This document shows, piece by piece, positions 41,526 through 53,361 of a stretch of DNA of 64,000 nucleotides. The first letter of the stretch is position 1. Each line of letters opens with the position of its first letter. The stretch comes from Lasiodiplodia sp. COLG20 (Eukaryota > Ascomycota > Dothideomycetes > Botryosphaeriales > Botryosphaeriaceae), in assembly GCA_009801085.1 (NCBI GenBank), contig VNWV01000001.1, forward strand, positions 2,790,001 to 2,854,000, in the 5' to 3' direction. Both the position numbers and the translations under genes were made by a program. The notes under the pieces were generated by a model. It ran no database searches and had not been told where the DNA came from. It saw only the letters and a program-made list of their open reading frames with translations.

Positions 41526-44500
41526 ATGGCCGATCCGATCGGCATCGCTTCCGGCATTGCCGGCCTCGTTACGCTGGCCTGGCAGATTGTCAACCTGAGC
41601 CACAGCTACATATCTGATGTCAAGTCTGCCGATCGATCACGCAGACGCTTTGAGCAGGAGCTTCTGGCATTGACGAGCATCCTGTTGCAAGCTGAGGACG
41701 TGTCTCAGGATGCCGAGTCTCTTGGTTTGGTGGCACATCGGCCGGCCGCCCTCTCTGCCAATGTCGTGTCCGAGTCCCACGTGCAGCTGCTCGAGCTCCG
41801 CTCCGAGCTGCAAAAACACTCATCCAAGCTCATTTGGCCTTTCAGAGAAAAAGAAATGCGGAAACATGTCGATGCTCTGCAGAGAATTAGTGCCATCTTC
41901 ACGGCCTTCCTGACCTCCAACGTGCTGTAAGTGCCACTGGCGAGCCGCTAACGTTTGTCGTTGCTGACAAACGCAGGACCACGACTACTGCTACACACCG
42001 TAAAGTTGAGGATTTGAATCAAGGTAACTTCTAACCTGCAATCTTCTTTCACGAAGGCTAACATCGGCAAAGAGAAAGAGCGAGAAACGCTGAGAACATG
42101 GCTACAAAGCCAAGCGACTGCTCCTCAGTCCGTTCCTTTCCCACACCCTGGAACCGGTACATGGTTCCTTGATAGAGATGCTTATCGGGATTGGCGTGAC
42201 GGTGCACCTTCGATATTGTGGTGTTACGGGCCTCGTAAGTGTATGAGAGCATTGTTCAACGTTACCCTCACTGACAGGGCCTAGCCGGTGTTGGAAAGTC
42301 ACTGCTTGCGTACGAACATTTGCCTCCGCACGTTGGATTGTTGCTGATTCTAGAGACGCAGGTCACACGTCATTCGAGATCTTTCTGAGGATCACTCTGC
42401 CTGCATCACCTACTTCTTCTGCGACTTTTCCTCTCAAAAGCAGCAAAGCACCACCGCCATACTCAGAACTATCTTGCTCCAAGCAGCGGAACAGGCTGAC
42501 TCATCCATGTTGGCTGCCTTGAACGAGAAACGCCAAAGCATAGGCCGGAACTTCGCCGTGGAAAATCTCGCACAAGCCTTTCTCTCGGCAGCTTTGACTC
42601 AGAAAGACATCTTTCTGGTCTTGGACGCTCCCGATGAACTGGAATCCCCCAAAGAGGTCGTCTCTCTTCTGCAGTCTTTCGTCAAAGCCGGCTGCAAAGT
42701 CTGTGTGACAAGCAGAGACATCCCCGAAATTCGTGGACCCCTTTCAACGGCCAAGCAGGTCAACATCAAAAGCGCGAGCCGGGATGATCTGGCGACGTAT
42801 ATCAAAGCTCGATTTGCCGAGAGTGATTTTTGCGATGCTTTGGCTGCCATCGATGACATTGTTGATGCAGTCATCCTCAAGGCTGACGGGATATTTCTGC
42901 TCGCAAAACTGTTTCTGGATCAACTGCTCGAGTTGAGCACCTTGAGGAAGATTCGAAAGACAGTAAAATCACTTCCTGAATCCGTAAAAGAGGCCTTCCA
43001 GACCAGCCTCGAAAGAATCGACGCTCAGCCAAAAGACAAGAGAGAATTGGCCCATCGGCTCATTCGCTGGATCACACACTCCCACCAACGATTGAAGGCG
43101 AACGAAATTATGCATGCCTTCGCGGTTGACGAGGAGGAAATGGGTGATGATATCGACGAAGAAAATTGCCCACCTTTGACCATGCTGCTGAAGGTGTGTG
43201 TCGGATTGGTTGCCGAAAATCCGAAAGACGGGACCATTGGCATGGTTCACACCTCCGCCTACGAGTTCTTCCGCAGCCACTACAGCGCCGAATACACATC
43301 CATCCAGCTTGATATTGCAAAGACGTCTTTGCTATACCTCAGCAGCCGGGAGATGATGGCCGGTTCATGCAAGAGCCTGGAAGAGCTTGATAATCGACTG
43401 AAGAAACTACCTTTCCTCCCGTACGCTGCTCGGCACTGGGGCAGACATATCGAGACTGTACGTTTTGAAGAGCAATTGAGCAGCTTAATCATGGGCTTCG
43501 TAGACAACGAGGCCTTACGCAGTAGCTCTTTCCAGATCCTGCAGTACCGCCACGAATTGAAAAGCCGGAGCGTTGCCGAGGCTTCGTTCGAAATGACACC
43601 TCGAAACCAGCAACCTTTGCACATTGCAGCTTACTGGGATCTGAAGAAAACAGCACTCGCCTTGCTTGCACGCGGAGACGATCCATCCGCTGCTGATTCC
43701 CAGAAGTGGACTCCACTCCACTGGGCTTCCTCCAACAGCAATACAGCTGTTATCAAAGTCTTGATTAAGGGTGGAGCAGACCTTAACGCAAGAGACTCTC
43801 AAGGCTGGACCCCGCTTTTCTGGACGGCATTCAATGGTGATGATGGAGTTCTACGGCAACTGCTGGAGAGCGGAGCAAACCATCTTGTGCGCGATATCAG
43901 CGGGTGGACGACGCTAAAGTATGCCGTTTCGAGGCGGCATTTCAACGTTGTCCAACCCCTGATAGAGCATTACAAGAACTGTCTAGCGCAGGCGAAGCAG
44001 GATTCGGAAGCCCCCAACAGTGAATCGAGCTTCGAACAAGAGCGTGAGTATGTTCAAGCCTCAATTGAGATAGCCGCGGACGTGAAGCGTGCCGGTGTTC
44101 CGAGCCTCCTCTCCAAGCCCGACATGACCTTCGAGGACTACGACAAGCTTTGGTCTCTTGGCCATTTCGACCGAACCCTGACCAATATCTGGAGACTAGT
44201 GGACAAGGCCGAGAGAGCCAATGGCGCAGCCTCCTATCTCAAACATTACTCGTGGCAGCCATCACCGTCTGCAGACAACTGGAAATCTCGACTTCTGCAC
44301 GTTGCCATCAAGGCAGGACAACCACTAGTATTAAAGCTTTTGATAGAGCTCGGGGCAGACGTAAATTTTCCGGTGGGCCGTAGGACTCCTTTGCATACAG
44401 CAGCATTCAGGAAAGACCCTCAGTTCGCAGAGATCCTTTTGCAGCACGGAGCTGACACGGAGCTGCGAAACCATCTTGGTCACACTGCACTCCATTCAGC

Positions 44501-46364
44501 TGTGATTAACGGGTTCCACGACACGGCGGCTATGCTTTTGGAGTGGGGTGCTGACCCAGATGCAAAGACAAAGTCGGAACCGTCAGATAAGTGGGACGAC
44601 TGGTCCGACGACGAGGAAGTCCCTGAAGAGGAAGGCGTCCAAAGAACCCCGCTGATGCTGGCGTGTGGCCTCAAATCCTTGGAAAAGGATTCCAAAGACC
44701 AACCGCCTGCTTCTCGGATGGTTGAGCTGCTACTGGCAAGCTCTGCTGATGCCGATTTGAAGGATCACGGTGGTAAATCGTGCTTGTTCTATGCCATCAG
44801 GAATGGTCGCCCAGAAATTCTTGAAAAAATGATTGATGCTGGTGTGCATTTGCAAGCGAAAGATAGACGCGGAAGAAATGCGTTACACTACGCTGTCAGA
44901 TATAGCAATCTCGAGGTGGTCAAGATGGTGATGGATGCCGGCGCGGATGCTACGATGGACAAACAAGGGGCAAATGCGTTCCACCACTTTGCTGACAGGG
45001 ACGGCAAAGAGCTCAAGATGGAAGAAATCGAAGCGATCATCGATTTGCTGGCAGAAAGGTATGGTCCAGGTGCCATGAGCGCAGATTGGACTGCGCCACC
45101 GGGCCAGCAAATGAGGACCCAACCAAACTCGACCACCCTCACTTCTATCGACTACGTCTTCACGCCGCTCTCTCTAGCCTTGAAAGCTACACACTGGAGG
45201 ACATTCGAGTTACTTGAGGCTCGAGGCGCTACATTCAACACGACTTACCCGCTTGACCACTTACTCTTCTTGGCAGTCTTTGAGCTGCAACCGAGGGCGA
45301 CACGATTCCTCCTTGACCGCGGTGCCTGTCTCTCCCCGGAAACATACTCGATCGGCTATATTTTCGATAGCGACAGGCTTTCTGAATCTACAGACGATCT
45401 TTCGCTCATTTTGAACGAGCTCCCCAGGCTTAAATTGGACATCAACGCCGAGGGTGATTATTGCAAGAGAACGATGCTTCTCAGCATAGTCCAACGTGTC
45501 GACTCTGAACAAATCACGCAATCATTCCTTGATGCGGGAGCCGATCCATTCAAGACGGATACAGTTGGGCTCGACGCATTCCTCCATGCCGTCATCAACG
45601 GACGGAGCAAGACCCTGCGGTGTCTTCTACAGCACGCCGATTCCCACAAGCGAGAGGGCCACTGGACGGCACATCTCAATCCACCCACCTCTACAGACAT
45701 TTCCGAAGACTTCGAAAGGGTATGCTCCGCGCTGGAGCGTCACGGCAGCTTGAACGAAGTAAAAGGCGATCTCCCCCTGCTCCACCACTTCGTCCAACGC
45801 AACGACCTCGACAAGGTCCAGCGCCTGCTCGCCCACGGCGCCGACCCGGAGATCCCCGACAAGCGCGGCTGGCGGCCGCTCCACTTCGCCTTCGACCGCA
45901 GCCACATCGACGTAGCCCGAGTCCTGATCGAGGCCGGCGGCGCAGACGCGCGTGCGGCGACGGCGACGTGGCGCGAGGGCTACACCAAGCCTTCCGGGCT
46001 CTACGCCGGCGACAGGTGGGCCGGCCAGCCGCTGCACCTCGCGGCCATGCACGGCAGCGTCGCCGGGGTGGAGCTGCTGCTGCTCGCGCAGGGTGGTGTC
46101 GATGTCGACGCGAGCACCGGCGTCGAGGTCGATGCTAACAACGCCGCCCACGGCCCGACCGCGCTGCGCATCGCGCTGGACACGGGCCACTTCTACAACC
46201 GTTCTGGCCGGGAGCTGGATGATGATCGGCTCCGCATTGCGCAGATGCTCATCGATCGCGGGGCGCGCGTCGAGGGCGCCGCGGATCATCTGGTAGACGA
46301 TGATATATTGCGCTTCGAGAAGTACCCGGTTTTGTGGAAAACGCTGCGGAGTAAGGCGAGTTGA
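41526..46364 (+). CDS. HeLo-like/NACHT/ankyrin NLR-like (STAND) protein, 1545 aa
   Basis: Five exons: 41526-41926, 41977-42023, 42073-42234, 42285-42309 and 42362-46364. The N-terminus MADPIGIASGIAGLVTLAWQ is the fungal STAND N-terminal domain (Helo_like_N type). The linker KERETLRTWLQ and GTWFLDRDAYRDWRDG precede the NACHT P-loop GPPGVGKS (202-209), Walker B DIFLVLDAPDE and the SRDIPEI region. From about residue 630 to the end are ankyrin repeats (TPLHWASSNSNTAVIKVLI, TPLHTAAFRKDPQFAEILLQ and RPLHFAFDRSHIDVARVLIE). HeLo-type domains form pores on activation, NACHT is the switch and ankyrins sense; this is family knowledge. All four introns crowd into 440 nt around the P-loop, which is carried by a 25-nt exon. 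The last 600 nt are strongly GC-rich, unlike the rest. The exon-3 acceptor was chosen because the nearer one gives a stop. Confidence 0.87.
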
Positions 46365-46550
46365 GTGGTGGGCGTTCTCAATACGTACTTTTATACCAAC
46401 GGCAGGAAATAGAAGAGTACTTCATTGTTGTGACCATCCAATCTCATTCTCATTAAATTCGTTATAGGTATCCAATAGAAACGTGAAAGTTCAACGCTGC
46501 CAGCAGAACACTGCGTCAGCAAATTATTTTTTTCCCCCCCTTGCCCCTGA

Positions 46551-49500
46551 TCAATCCTCCTTATCCGACTCTTCATCATCGTCCCCGGTATCCGCCCCCG
46601 TCCTCGTCGTCCTCCTGCTCAAGGGGTAAACGCTGTTGGCCCTGCTGCACTCCGCCGTGCTCACCGCGTGGAAGCTAAAGTCCAGCTCGCCCACCAGCTC
46701 CTTCACCGTCTTCAGCAGCTTCTCCAGATCCTTGATGATGCACCTCGTCGCGATCTGGATGACGGCGAACGCCGCGTAGCCCGGCTCCGCGACGTGTCGC
46801 AGCGAGAGGATGTCCTGGTCGAGCTCTTCCAGCCGGCGCGACAGCCGGTACGGTGCAGGAGCGCGCATGTACGGCGGCAGCGGGGAGCCGTTGGTCACGG
46901 CCGCCGAGAGGAGGGTGAGGAGAGATGTGATTTCGTGCGACGTGAGGTTGACCGAGGAGATGAGACGACGGAAATCGTTGTTCCACACGGTTTGAGAGGC
47001 GTCTTCCGGGTTGGCGAAGGTCTGGGAAGCGAAGGCTACGAGGGCCATGTAGCGGGTTGTACTGTTTGCAACGGATGGTTAGTGGCTAGCCCAGTGATTT
47101 AAGCATAATCATATATAGGTACATACTTTTCGATGCACGTGAGTATGGTTTCGTATTTCTCACGCGGAAACTTGCCGCCGATGGGAACTTCCCATTTCTG
47201 GAAATCGGCCATAGCCCGCAAGTTGGTGGTGAGCATGATCTGCTTCTGGAACACTTTCAAACGAGCCTTTGTCATGCGGCGGCCTGCACTCGTCTTGACC
47301 CTGGGATCGCCTTCGTTGCCGCGGATGCGAGTGCGGAATGTCTCGTGAACGATGGAATAGTAGTTTGCGAGAAGGTATAGCGATGCACCCATCTTGGAGC
47401 GAAGTTCCGAATGCTCAGAAATCGGGTATGGGAAGAATGTCCAGATGAAAGCCACAAAGAGACCACCGGCGACGGTCGCGAGACGGTACGGACCGAGCTT
47501 GTAAATCTCGTAGTATGGCTGCCCGTTTGAGCTAGCCACTGCTGGCCCAACTTTTTTGGCTCCCAGTTCGTACCCGATGATCATAGTCAAGGTAACGATG
47601 CTGATCATGCCTGTAGATGACTGGTTAGAACCACAGCGTCAGATTCAACCGGCAATGGTACAACTTACCGACAATAACGAAGCGTGGCTTCTTCAGTACA
47701 ATGTAGAATCCGCATGAAGCAAACAGCCAATAGAAGACGATGATTCCCGGAATGTGCTCATCGACAATGTACCAGACGATGAAGCTTGCAACCATGGCAG
47801 CTACGGTACCGATTATTCTGAGGACGAAACTGAAAATGCTTTGACCGGCCGTCGGAACCATGCTGATGGCGACCATGATCATGGCCCAAAGTAAACGTTG
47901 TCGGATGAAGAAGACCTGCGTGGAGTGGAGGAAGTTTACGATGGCAATAGACATCGTGGCGCAGGCGACGCGGAACCCGAATGTCGACTCCTGAGAACGC
48001 AAGAAGGCTGGGATCCTTCTGACACGATCACCCATCCTCTCGACGAAATTCTCGGGTGGCAGATGCTCAGGGTCCTTCTTGCGCCTGTACGCCTCACCCA
48101 TGTTGATTTCGATGGTACCTCCATTCAGATCGCCCATACCGTTATCGGCATTGTTTTCATCGTTGCTCTCCTTCAGGAAGTTGAGGATCCACTTCTTCCA
48201 GCGCTTGTAGCCAGGCATGATCAGGTGCTTGCGGTCCAGTTTCCCGTTCTTGCGGCGCTCGTCAGCAAAATGGACGAATTCCAGAACGGCACGGCTGGTG
48301 GAGTAAAGAAGGTATTCGATCTGCGGAATAAACGTTAGCATCACCTCGAGCCTAAGATTTAGCGGGACTCACGTAGAGCAGGGCATATAGCGAGCGCTGG
48401 CTGCGATTGTAGGACTCGTCGCCCTCGTCTTTCCTCGTGTCATGCACGTCGTATGCAGAAGGTCTCCTGAAGTAGTCGTCCGGCACATCGATTCCCTTCC
48501 GTTTACACCACTCCTTCAACGCAAGCTGCTTGCACGAATAGAACTGATCCGTCTTGTTTTCCAGGAACTCTGCGAAGCCATCTTCTCCGGGCTGCGAGTG
48601 GTCCGGCTTACCCTCAATATCCACGTTCTCCGACGAGCTCGAGTTGCCGTTCTTCTTCTTTTTCGGCGGCTTCTTCATCCTCAGCTGCAGCATGACGTGC
48701 TCCAAGCCTTCGTCCATGGCCTGAATGAGCGATTGGAACGGCTCGTGCACCGCCCTCATGACAAGATTCCAGTCCTCGACGATCTTCCTACGCTCTATGT
48801 CACGCGCGCCAATCTCGTAACTCTCCTCAGCCTGTTCGTCCCAGCCATTCAGCTCGGACAAGCGCTCGAAGATATCAACGACCGAGCTCAGCCCCGACAG
48901 CGGCAGCATCACGGCCCTGAGCAAGCGCGCCATCTCCTGCAGATCGTCAGGCCCCAGATGGCCCCAGGCGATCTCTCGCTTAGCGAAGGGTAGATCAACG
49001 CTAAGCTTGCCCTGCATGGCCTGGATGGCGGCAACACTCTTCTTGACGGCCTGGGCCTCAGGTTGGCGCTGCTTGTCGCCCGATAGGCCAGTTGACACGC
49101 GGTAGAACATGTCCTTGATCTCGAGAGACTGGAAGTAACTGGAATGGGCATGCAGCGAGCCGCGCAGGGCGCCAATGTAGCCTTCCATCTCCTTGAATAC
49201 GACCTTGCGCGAGGTGAGAGGCAAGACGAAGAGCGAGACGCCCGTGGACAGGGCGAAACCGGTAAGAAAGACCTCGAGCAGGCGTTTGGCGAAGGAGATG
49301 GCCTGGGTCATGGTGCTGAACTGCGGGGAGTAGATGGAGGCGACGACAACGAAGATGGTGTAGATGATGGAGGGAAATTGCAAGGTTGGGGCGTATCTTG
49401 CTCGCATGAGGTTGACGAAGTAGACCTGGAAGAAGAGCCAGATAGCAGAGACGGCCGAGGCAGATGAGTTGTAGGTATATGAGCGGGCTGCTGAGGTCGA

Positions 49501-50111
49501 GGAGGTGGCTGTAGAAGCGGTGGTGGTGTGCTGGCGGGCTTTGACGGCACAGTACATCATAAGCAGATTCATGGCCGTGGCAACGCACGTTGCTACCAGA
49601 TTCAGCAGCATTGTTTGCATGAACTTAGCCCTCGGCAGGACGGCGAAGCCCAGGACAGACACAATGGCCATCAGATAGCCGAGAGTTGTGAAACGATCTG
49701 CCACATCAGTAGCTAGCAGCATGTTAGCTAGCAGGAGACAGCACTAGTACAAGAAGACTCACCCTGATACATGGATATGGCAATGGTAGGTGGCAAAGCA
49801 CCTTTGCCCATAGTCAAGACAGTAGGGACATCGAGGTCGGGGCCATATTTGGCCCAAGTCCTCTTGACTTTGGCGGCGAAACCTTTTTCTTCATTTCTTT
49901 TGCGGATGGTTGAGCCGACGGTGCCAGCGGTCCTGGTCTGCTGGATAGTGGGCGGGGGCAAAGTGACTGTTGCAATTGTTTCGTAGGTTTCCTGGCGACT
50001 AGGCGGGCCGTGGGGAAATCCGTTAGGGCTGGCGAAGCTTTGGATGGTTCGGGTGTCGGCCTCCTCGGCCTCCTCGACGGCCTCGACAGGCTCTATTTCT
50101 TCGGCAGCCAT
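46551..50111 (-). CDS. Bre4-like multi-pass membrane protein (ER transporter 6TM N-terminal type), 1106 aa
   Basis: Five minus-strand exons: 50111-49763, 49697-48373, 48320-47669, 47610-47127 and 47061-46551. After a 110-residue cytosolic leader there is a first membrane bundle (YLMAIVSVLGFAVLP, LLNLVATCVATAMNLLMMY and FPSIIYTIFVVVASIYSP). A large soluble loop follows, with KKPPKKKKNGNSSSS and DVPDDYFRRPSAYDV. The second bundle contains VACATMSIAIVNFL, LLWAMIMVAISMVP, IIGTVAAMVASFIVWYIVDE and IVTLTMIIGYELG. The C-terminus is helical and ends acidic (GDDDEESDKED). The arrangement matches fungal proteins with the 'ER transporter 6TM N-terminal' and DUF2421 regions, related to yeast Bre4 (brefeldin A sensitivity). 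Substrate unknown. It marks the return to core genes after the island. Confidence 0.85.
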
Positions 50112-51080
50112 TGTGACGGGAGCGAGCGAACCGCAGCGTCGGTAGTGGCGATGCAAACAAGGAATGGAAGGCGTTGGCGGCTATATAAGCATTGCGGGAA
50201 ATAAAAGAAAGAAAAAAGAAAGAGATTGCAGAGGATTTTCTGCGACAGTCGCGGCAGCGCGGCCAGTCATAGGCGGTAGAAGGGGTTCGAAGTGAAGATG
50301 AAAAGTGCGGAGAGGGCTGGCTTTAGCTTTGGGCTCTGACGTAGACTAGCGCCCTGCATTTGCGCCGCCAGCGACTCGGCCAAGAACGCGCTGAACTCTC
50401 CGGCTCCCGGCACGGGAGATCATCCCATCATACTGTAAGCTGTGGCGCTGATAACTCAGCAAAGCTTAACCTGAAGGCGCGATAGCTCTCACTCCACCGC
50501 CCTCCTCAGTTCCTTCAACGGCTCAACGGCGTCGTCGAGCGCGAGCGACACTTGGGCAGGCGCCGAGCGGACCGTGCGGAGGCCCGAGATGTACTCGTCG
50601 GCTATCGGGCGCTGTTTGCCTCTTGCACACACCGCATTCTTGCACATCTTCTCCACCATCGCTCATCTTCTGCATCTCGTACAGCCAACGGCTGCTTGGT
50701 GCCGCTAGCACCCTGGTCACCCGCCTTCCAGAACGCGCCAGCATGCAGAACACGATCAAGTTCTCGAACATACACGATTATTTTTACGCCGTCGATCCAC
50801 CCGTATACCCAACTAATCTCCCATCCAATTCCAAGTCAATGCTTTCGTCGGTGCCCGTCACTTTTCGCTCATGCACCGTCCGTTCCATCAAACACGACCT
50901 GTCAGAGAAATGCCAAAAAAGAAGAGAGGAAGAAAAAAGACCAAAGTGCCAACCCCCCTGACTCACCGCCTGCCCACTTGTTTGAACGGCGATAACGAAG
51001 ATCATATTGAAACCGATCTTCTGTTCCGAAGCCGCTATCAGCTGACGTCGCGCAGCGTCGTCGTTACACACGCTAGTCGT
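50112..51080. other. Intergenic region upstream of the Bre4-like gene
   Basis: 969 nt; both flanking genes read leftward. It holds the Bre4-like promoter and the 3' end of the gene ending at 51081. Plus-strand frames up to 147 codons near 50552-50995 overlap with no domain. Nothing supported. Confidence 0.5.
50181..50187 (-). promoter_or_regulatory. Possible TATA element of the Bre4-like gene
   Basis: Read on the minus strand the word is TATATAG, about 70 nt upstream of the ATG at 50111. It stands alone in a GC-rich promoter. Plausible, not proven. Confidence 0.3.
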
Positions 51081-53361
51081 TCAACCATCGCTCCCCTTCT
51101 CTGTATTGCATGTGCCAACTGAATCCGCTTCGTCGTCGGTATCTCGGACCATTTCTTGCCTGTCCGAATCGCGCTCCAAAGCGCTTGAACTTGCCGACGG
51201 CAGACGGTCCTCAGCTGAGATGTTCCTGATACCAGCAGCAATCAGCTCATGTGCGACTTCGCGCTCTGGTTTGTTGCGTGGCTCCATGCTATCCGCACGT
51301 TCCAACGCCTCGACCTGCTTCTGTGGCTTAGACTTGGGGCGAGCACGTCTGGTGCTCATCCTCATTCCACCAACACGTTGAGCAGGCTGAGCAGGCTGGG
51401 AGGGCTGGGAAGATTCAGCGGCTTCGTGCTTCTTCTGCTTCGGTTCTTCCCGCGTACGCGTGCTATTTGGTGCGACGTTCGACAATCCCTCGCGCCCGTC
51501 CTCGGCCTTCTTTTCAGCTTTCTTCTCCTGCCTCTTCAGTGCCCTCTTTTCGGTTCTGCTAAGCATATCGCTCGTCAGTTGCTTCCTGGCCTTCTCTTGC
51601 TGCCTAGCCCTCGCAGCGTTCGCTCGAGCCAGCATCATCTCATCCAACTTCTTCGTCATTTTCGCAGAATTTTCTTTCTTCCTTTGCAGCTGAAGTTCCA
51701 AGGATTTGTTATGAACTTTGGCTGCTGTAATGCGTTTATCCAAGTTCTTGATCTTGAACTCCTCAGGCATACCGCTGTCGTTGAGCTTTTCCAAGCCGGT
51801 GCCGGCGACATGAACTTCCAAGCCTGAATCACTACTTTCGTCCTCACTTACGAACAAAGGACTATCGCAAGGCGACGGCGAATGTGTCTCCTCTGGTTGC
51901 TTCAAAACGTCCGGCGCGCGTGCTAGTGCGAATGTCCGTGAATCTTGGGGAAGGGAAGACCATGTATGGGAGTAGCCTCCCTTGTTCACTGACATGGACT
52001 CTTCAGACTCCCCAGCCTTCTTCTTCTTCTTTTTCCTCATACTCTTCTTATCCTCAGTGGTGTTCTTGAGCTCCAGGGGTTCTTCCTTCTGCTGTTCTTC
52101 CTTCTGCTGTTCTTCCTTCTGCTGTTCTTCTTCTGTCTCTTGGTCGTCATCTTCACCCATCGCGGACTGAGAATCCTTCTGCTCCTCTGGTTCAATTTCT
52201 GCCTTTCCCAGATCATCAGCCGCAAGGACCTCGTAATAACCATTGTAAGCAATCTCCTGAGCCCTATCCAAATCTTTGTCCATGGTTGACCCAACTTTCA
52301 GCGACAGCGTTGACGGAAGTTCCATATCAATACGATCAACAGCCTTTTCCACGACATCGTCATGATCGTCGACAGCAATGATACCAACCATCGTAAAGGC
52401 CGGAAGCCTTGGTGCAGACCAGCGGCGGCGGGTCTGAGGTACCTCACGCACCGGCGGTCCAGCCGACCACGTCCGCTCCGGCGGTGTTGGCGGTACGAAG
52501 TAATCGTCATCGTACACGCTCAGCTGCTCTTCGTCGTTGTCTACCATTCCTTGTGACTCGACCTGTTCTTCGTCAAACGCTTCGTTGGAAAGGGTGTCAC
52601 TGGTGTCGTAGGTATCGATATCGATATCCTCCAAGTTGGCATCGCTTCCCGACATGATACTCTTCAGCTCAATCTCGCAGGCATCCCAATCGGCATCGAT
52701 GGCCGAGAGTGTCGGAGATGGGGTTGCGCCGCTACGAATGCCGAAGTAGGGCGACGAACAGTCCAGAACAGGCGTCTGTGCCTGGGAGGGAACAGGCTGC
52801 GGCAGCGGAAGTGGAGAACGCAGGCTCGAGTATTCCGGAGGTGGAGGTGGTGCAGGTGGCGGCGGCGGAGGAGGAGCAGCCGGTACCGGCTGGGGAACGG
52901 GAGGGTAGGCGAAACCGTAAGCGCTTGGGACGAAGAACGGCGCCGGCGGAGGAGGAGGGTGAGGCCAATAAGTAGTGGCAGTGGCGATTGGCGCCAGGGT
53001 GTGGCCGAAGACGTAGTGGCTCATCTCTGGAACTATCGTCGCAAGCGGTGAGCAAATCTCACTTTATCGTTTCCTTTTCGGCCTCAGTAGTAATGCAAAG
53101 AACAGAAACAGAGCTGGCAAGAGAGGGTCGCAAAGGTCATTCGGAGGGAGGGCAGGACGTACCATCGACCATGGCAGTGCCAGTCGGCATTGCCCACGTC
53201 ACAGAGTAGCCGGCGGTATTCCAGCGCGAGAGCTCGGCGCGGTCGACGACGACGCCGCGGACCGGGAGCGTGACGTTCGCGCCGCAGAGCAGAGGGAATG
53301 AAGAGCTGGGGGCGGAGGGACGGTCGGGAGCCGCCGCTGCGGCGGCACATGAGCTGTACAT
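51081..53361 (-). CDS. Proline-rich and coiled-coil hypothetical protein, 714 aa
   Basis: Two exons are proposed: 53361-53163 and 53026-51081 (donor GTACGT, phase 1). The first exon ends TAGYSVTWAMPTGTAMVD. The second starts EMSHYVFGHTLAPIATATTY, and from there the frame runs to the stop. Next come poly-Pro runs, an acidic region and a short direct repeat (EEQQKEEQQKEEQQKEE). Lys-rich KKKKKKAGESEESM follows, and then a long charged helix (NLDKRITAAKVHNKSLELQL; KMTKKLDEMMLARANAARAR) likely to be a coiled coil. The tail is Arg/Lys-rich. I do not recognise it. A one-exon model starting at 53024 (647 aa) is the alternative. Probably nuclear or scaffold-like by composition. Confidence 0.65.
52081..52125. 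repeat. Three perfect copies of a 15-bp repeat in coding sequence
   Basis: TTCTTCCTTCTGCTG is repeated three times head to tail and then decays into TTCTTCTTCTG. On the minus strand it encodes EEQQK units of the hypothetical protein. In-frame (15 bp), so copy-number change would not disrupt the gene. Confidence 0.9.

Noticed and set aside
45619..46296. Alternative frames (172 and 114 codons plus, 220 minus) over the GC-rich end of the ankyrin gene
   Set aside because: They are rich in Arg/Ala from GC-rich third positions; the ankyrin frame continues through with clear repeat motifs.
52081..52140. CRISPR-like or regulatory tandem repeat
   Set aside because: The 15-bp units are head to tail without spacers and in frame with the coding sequence; a simple coding repeat.
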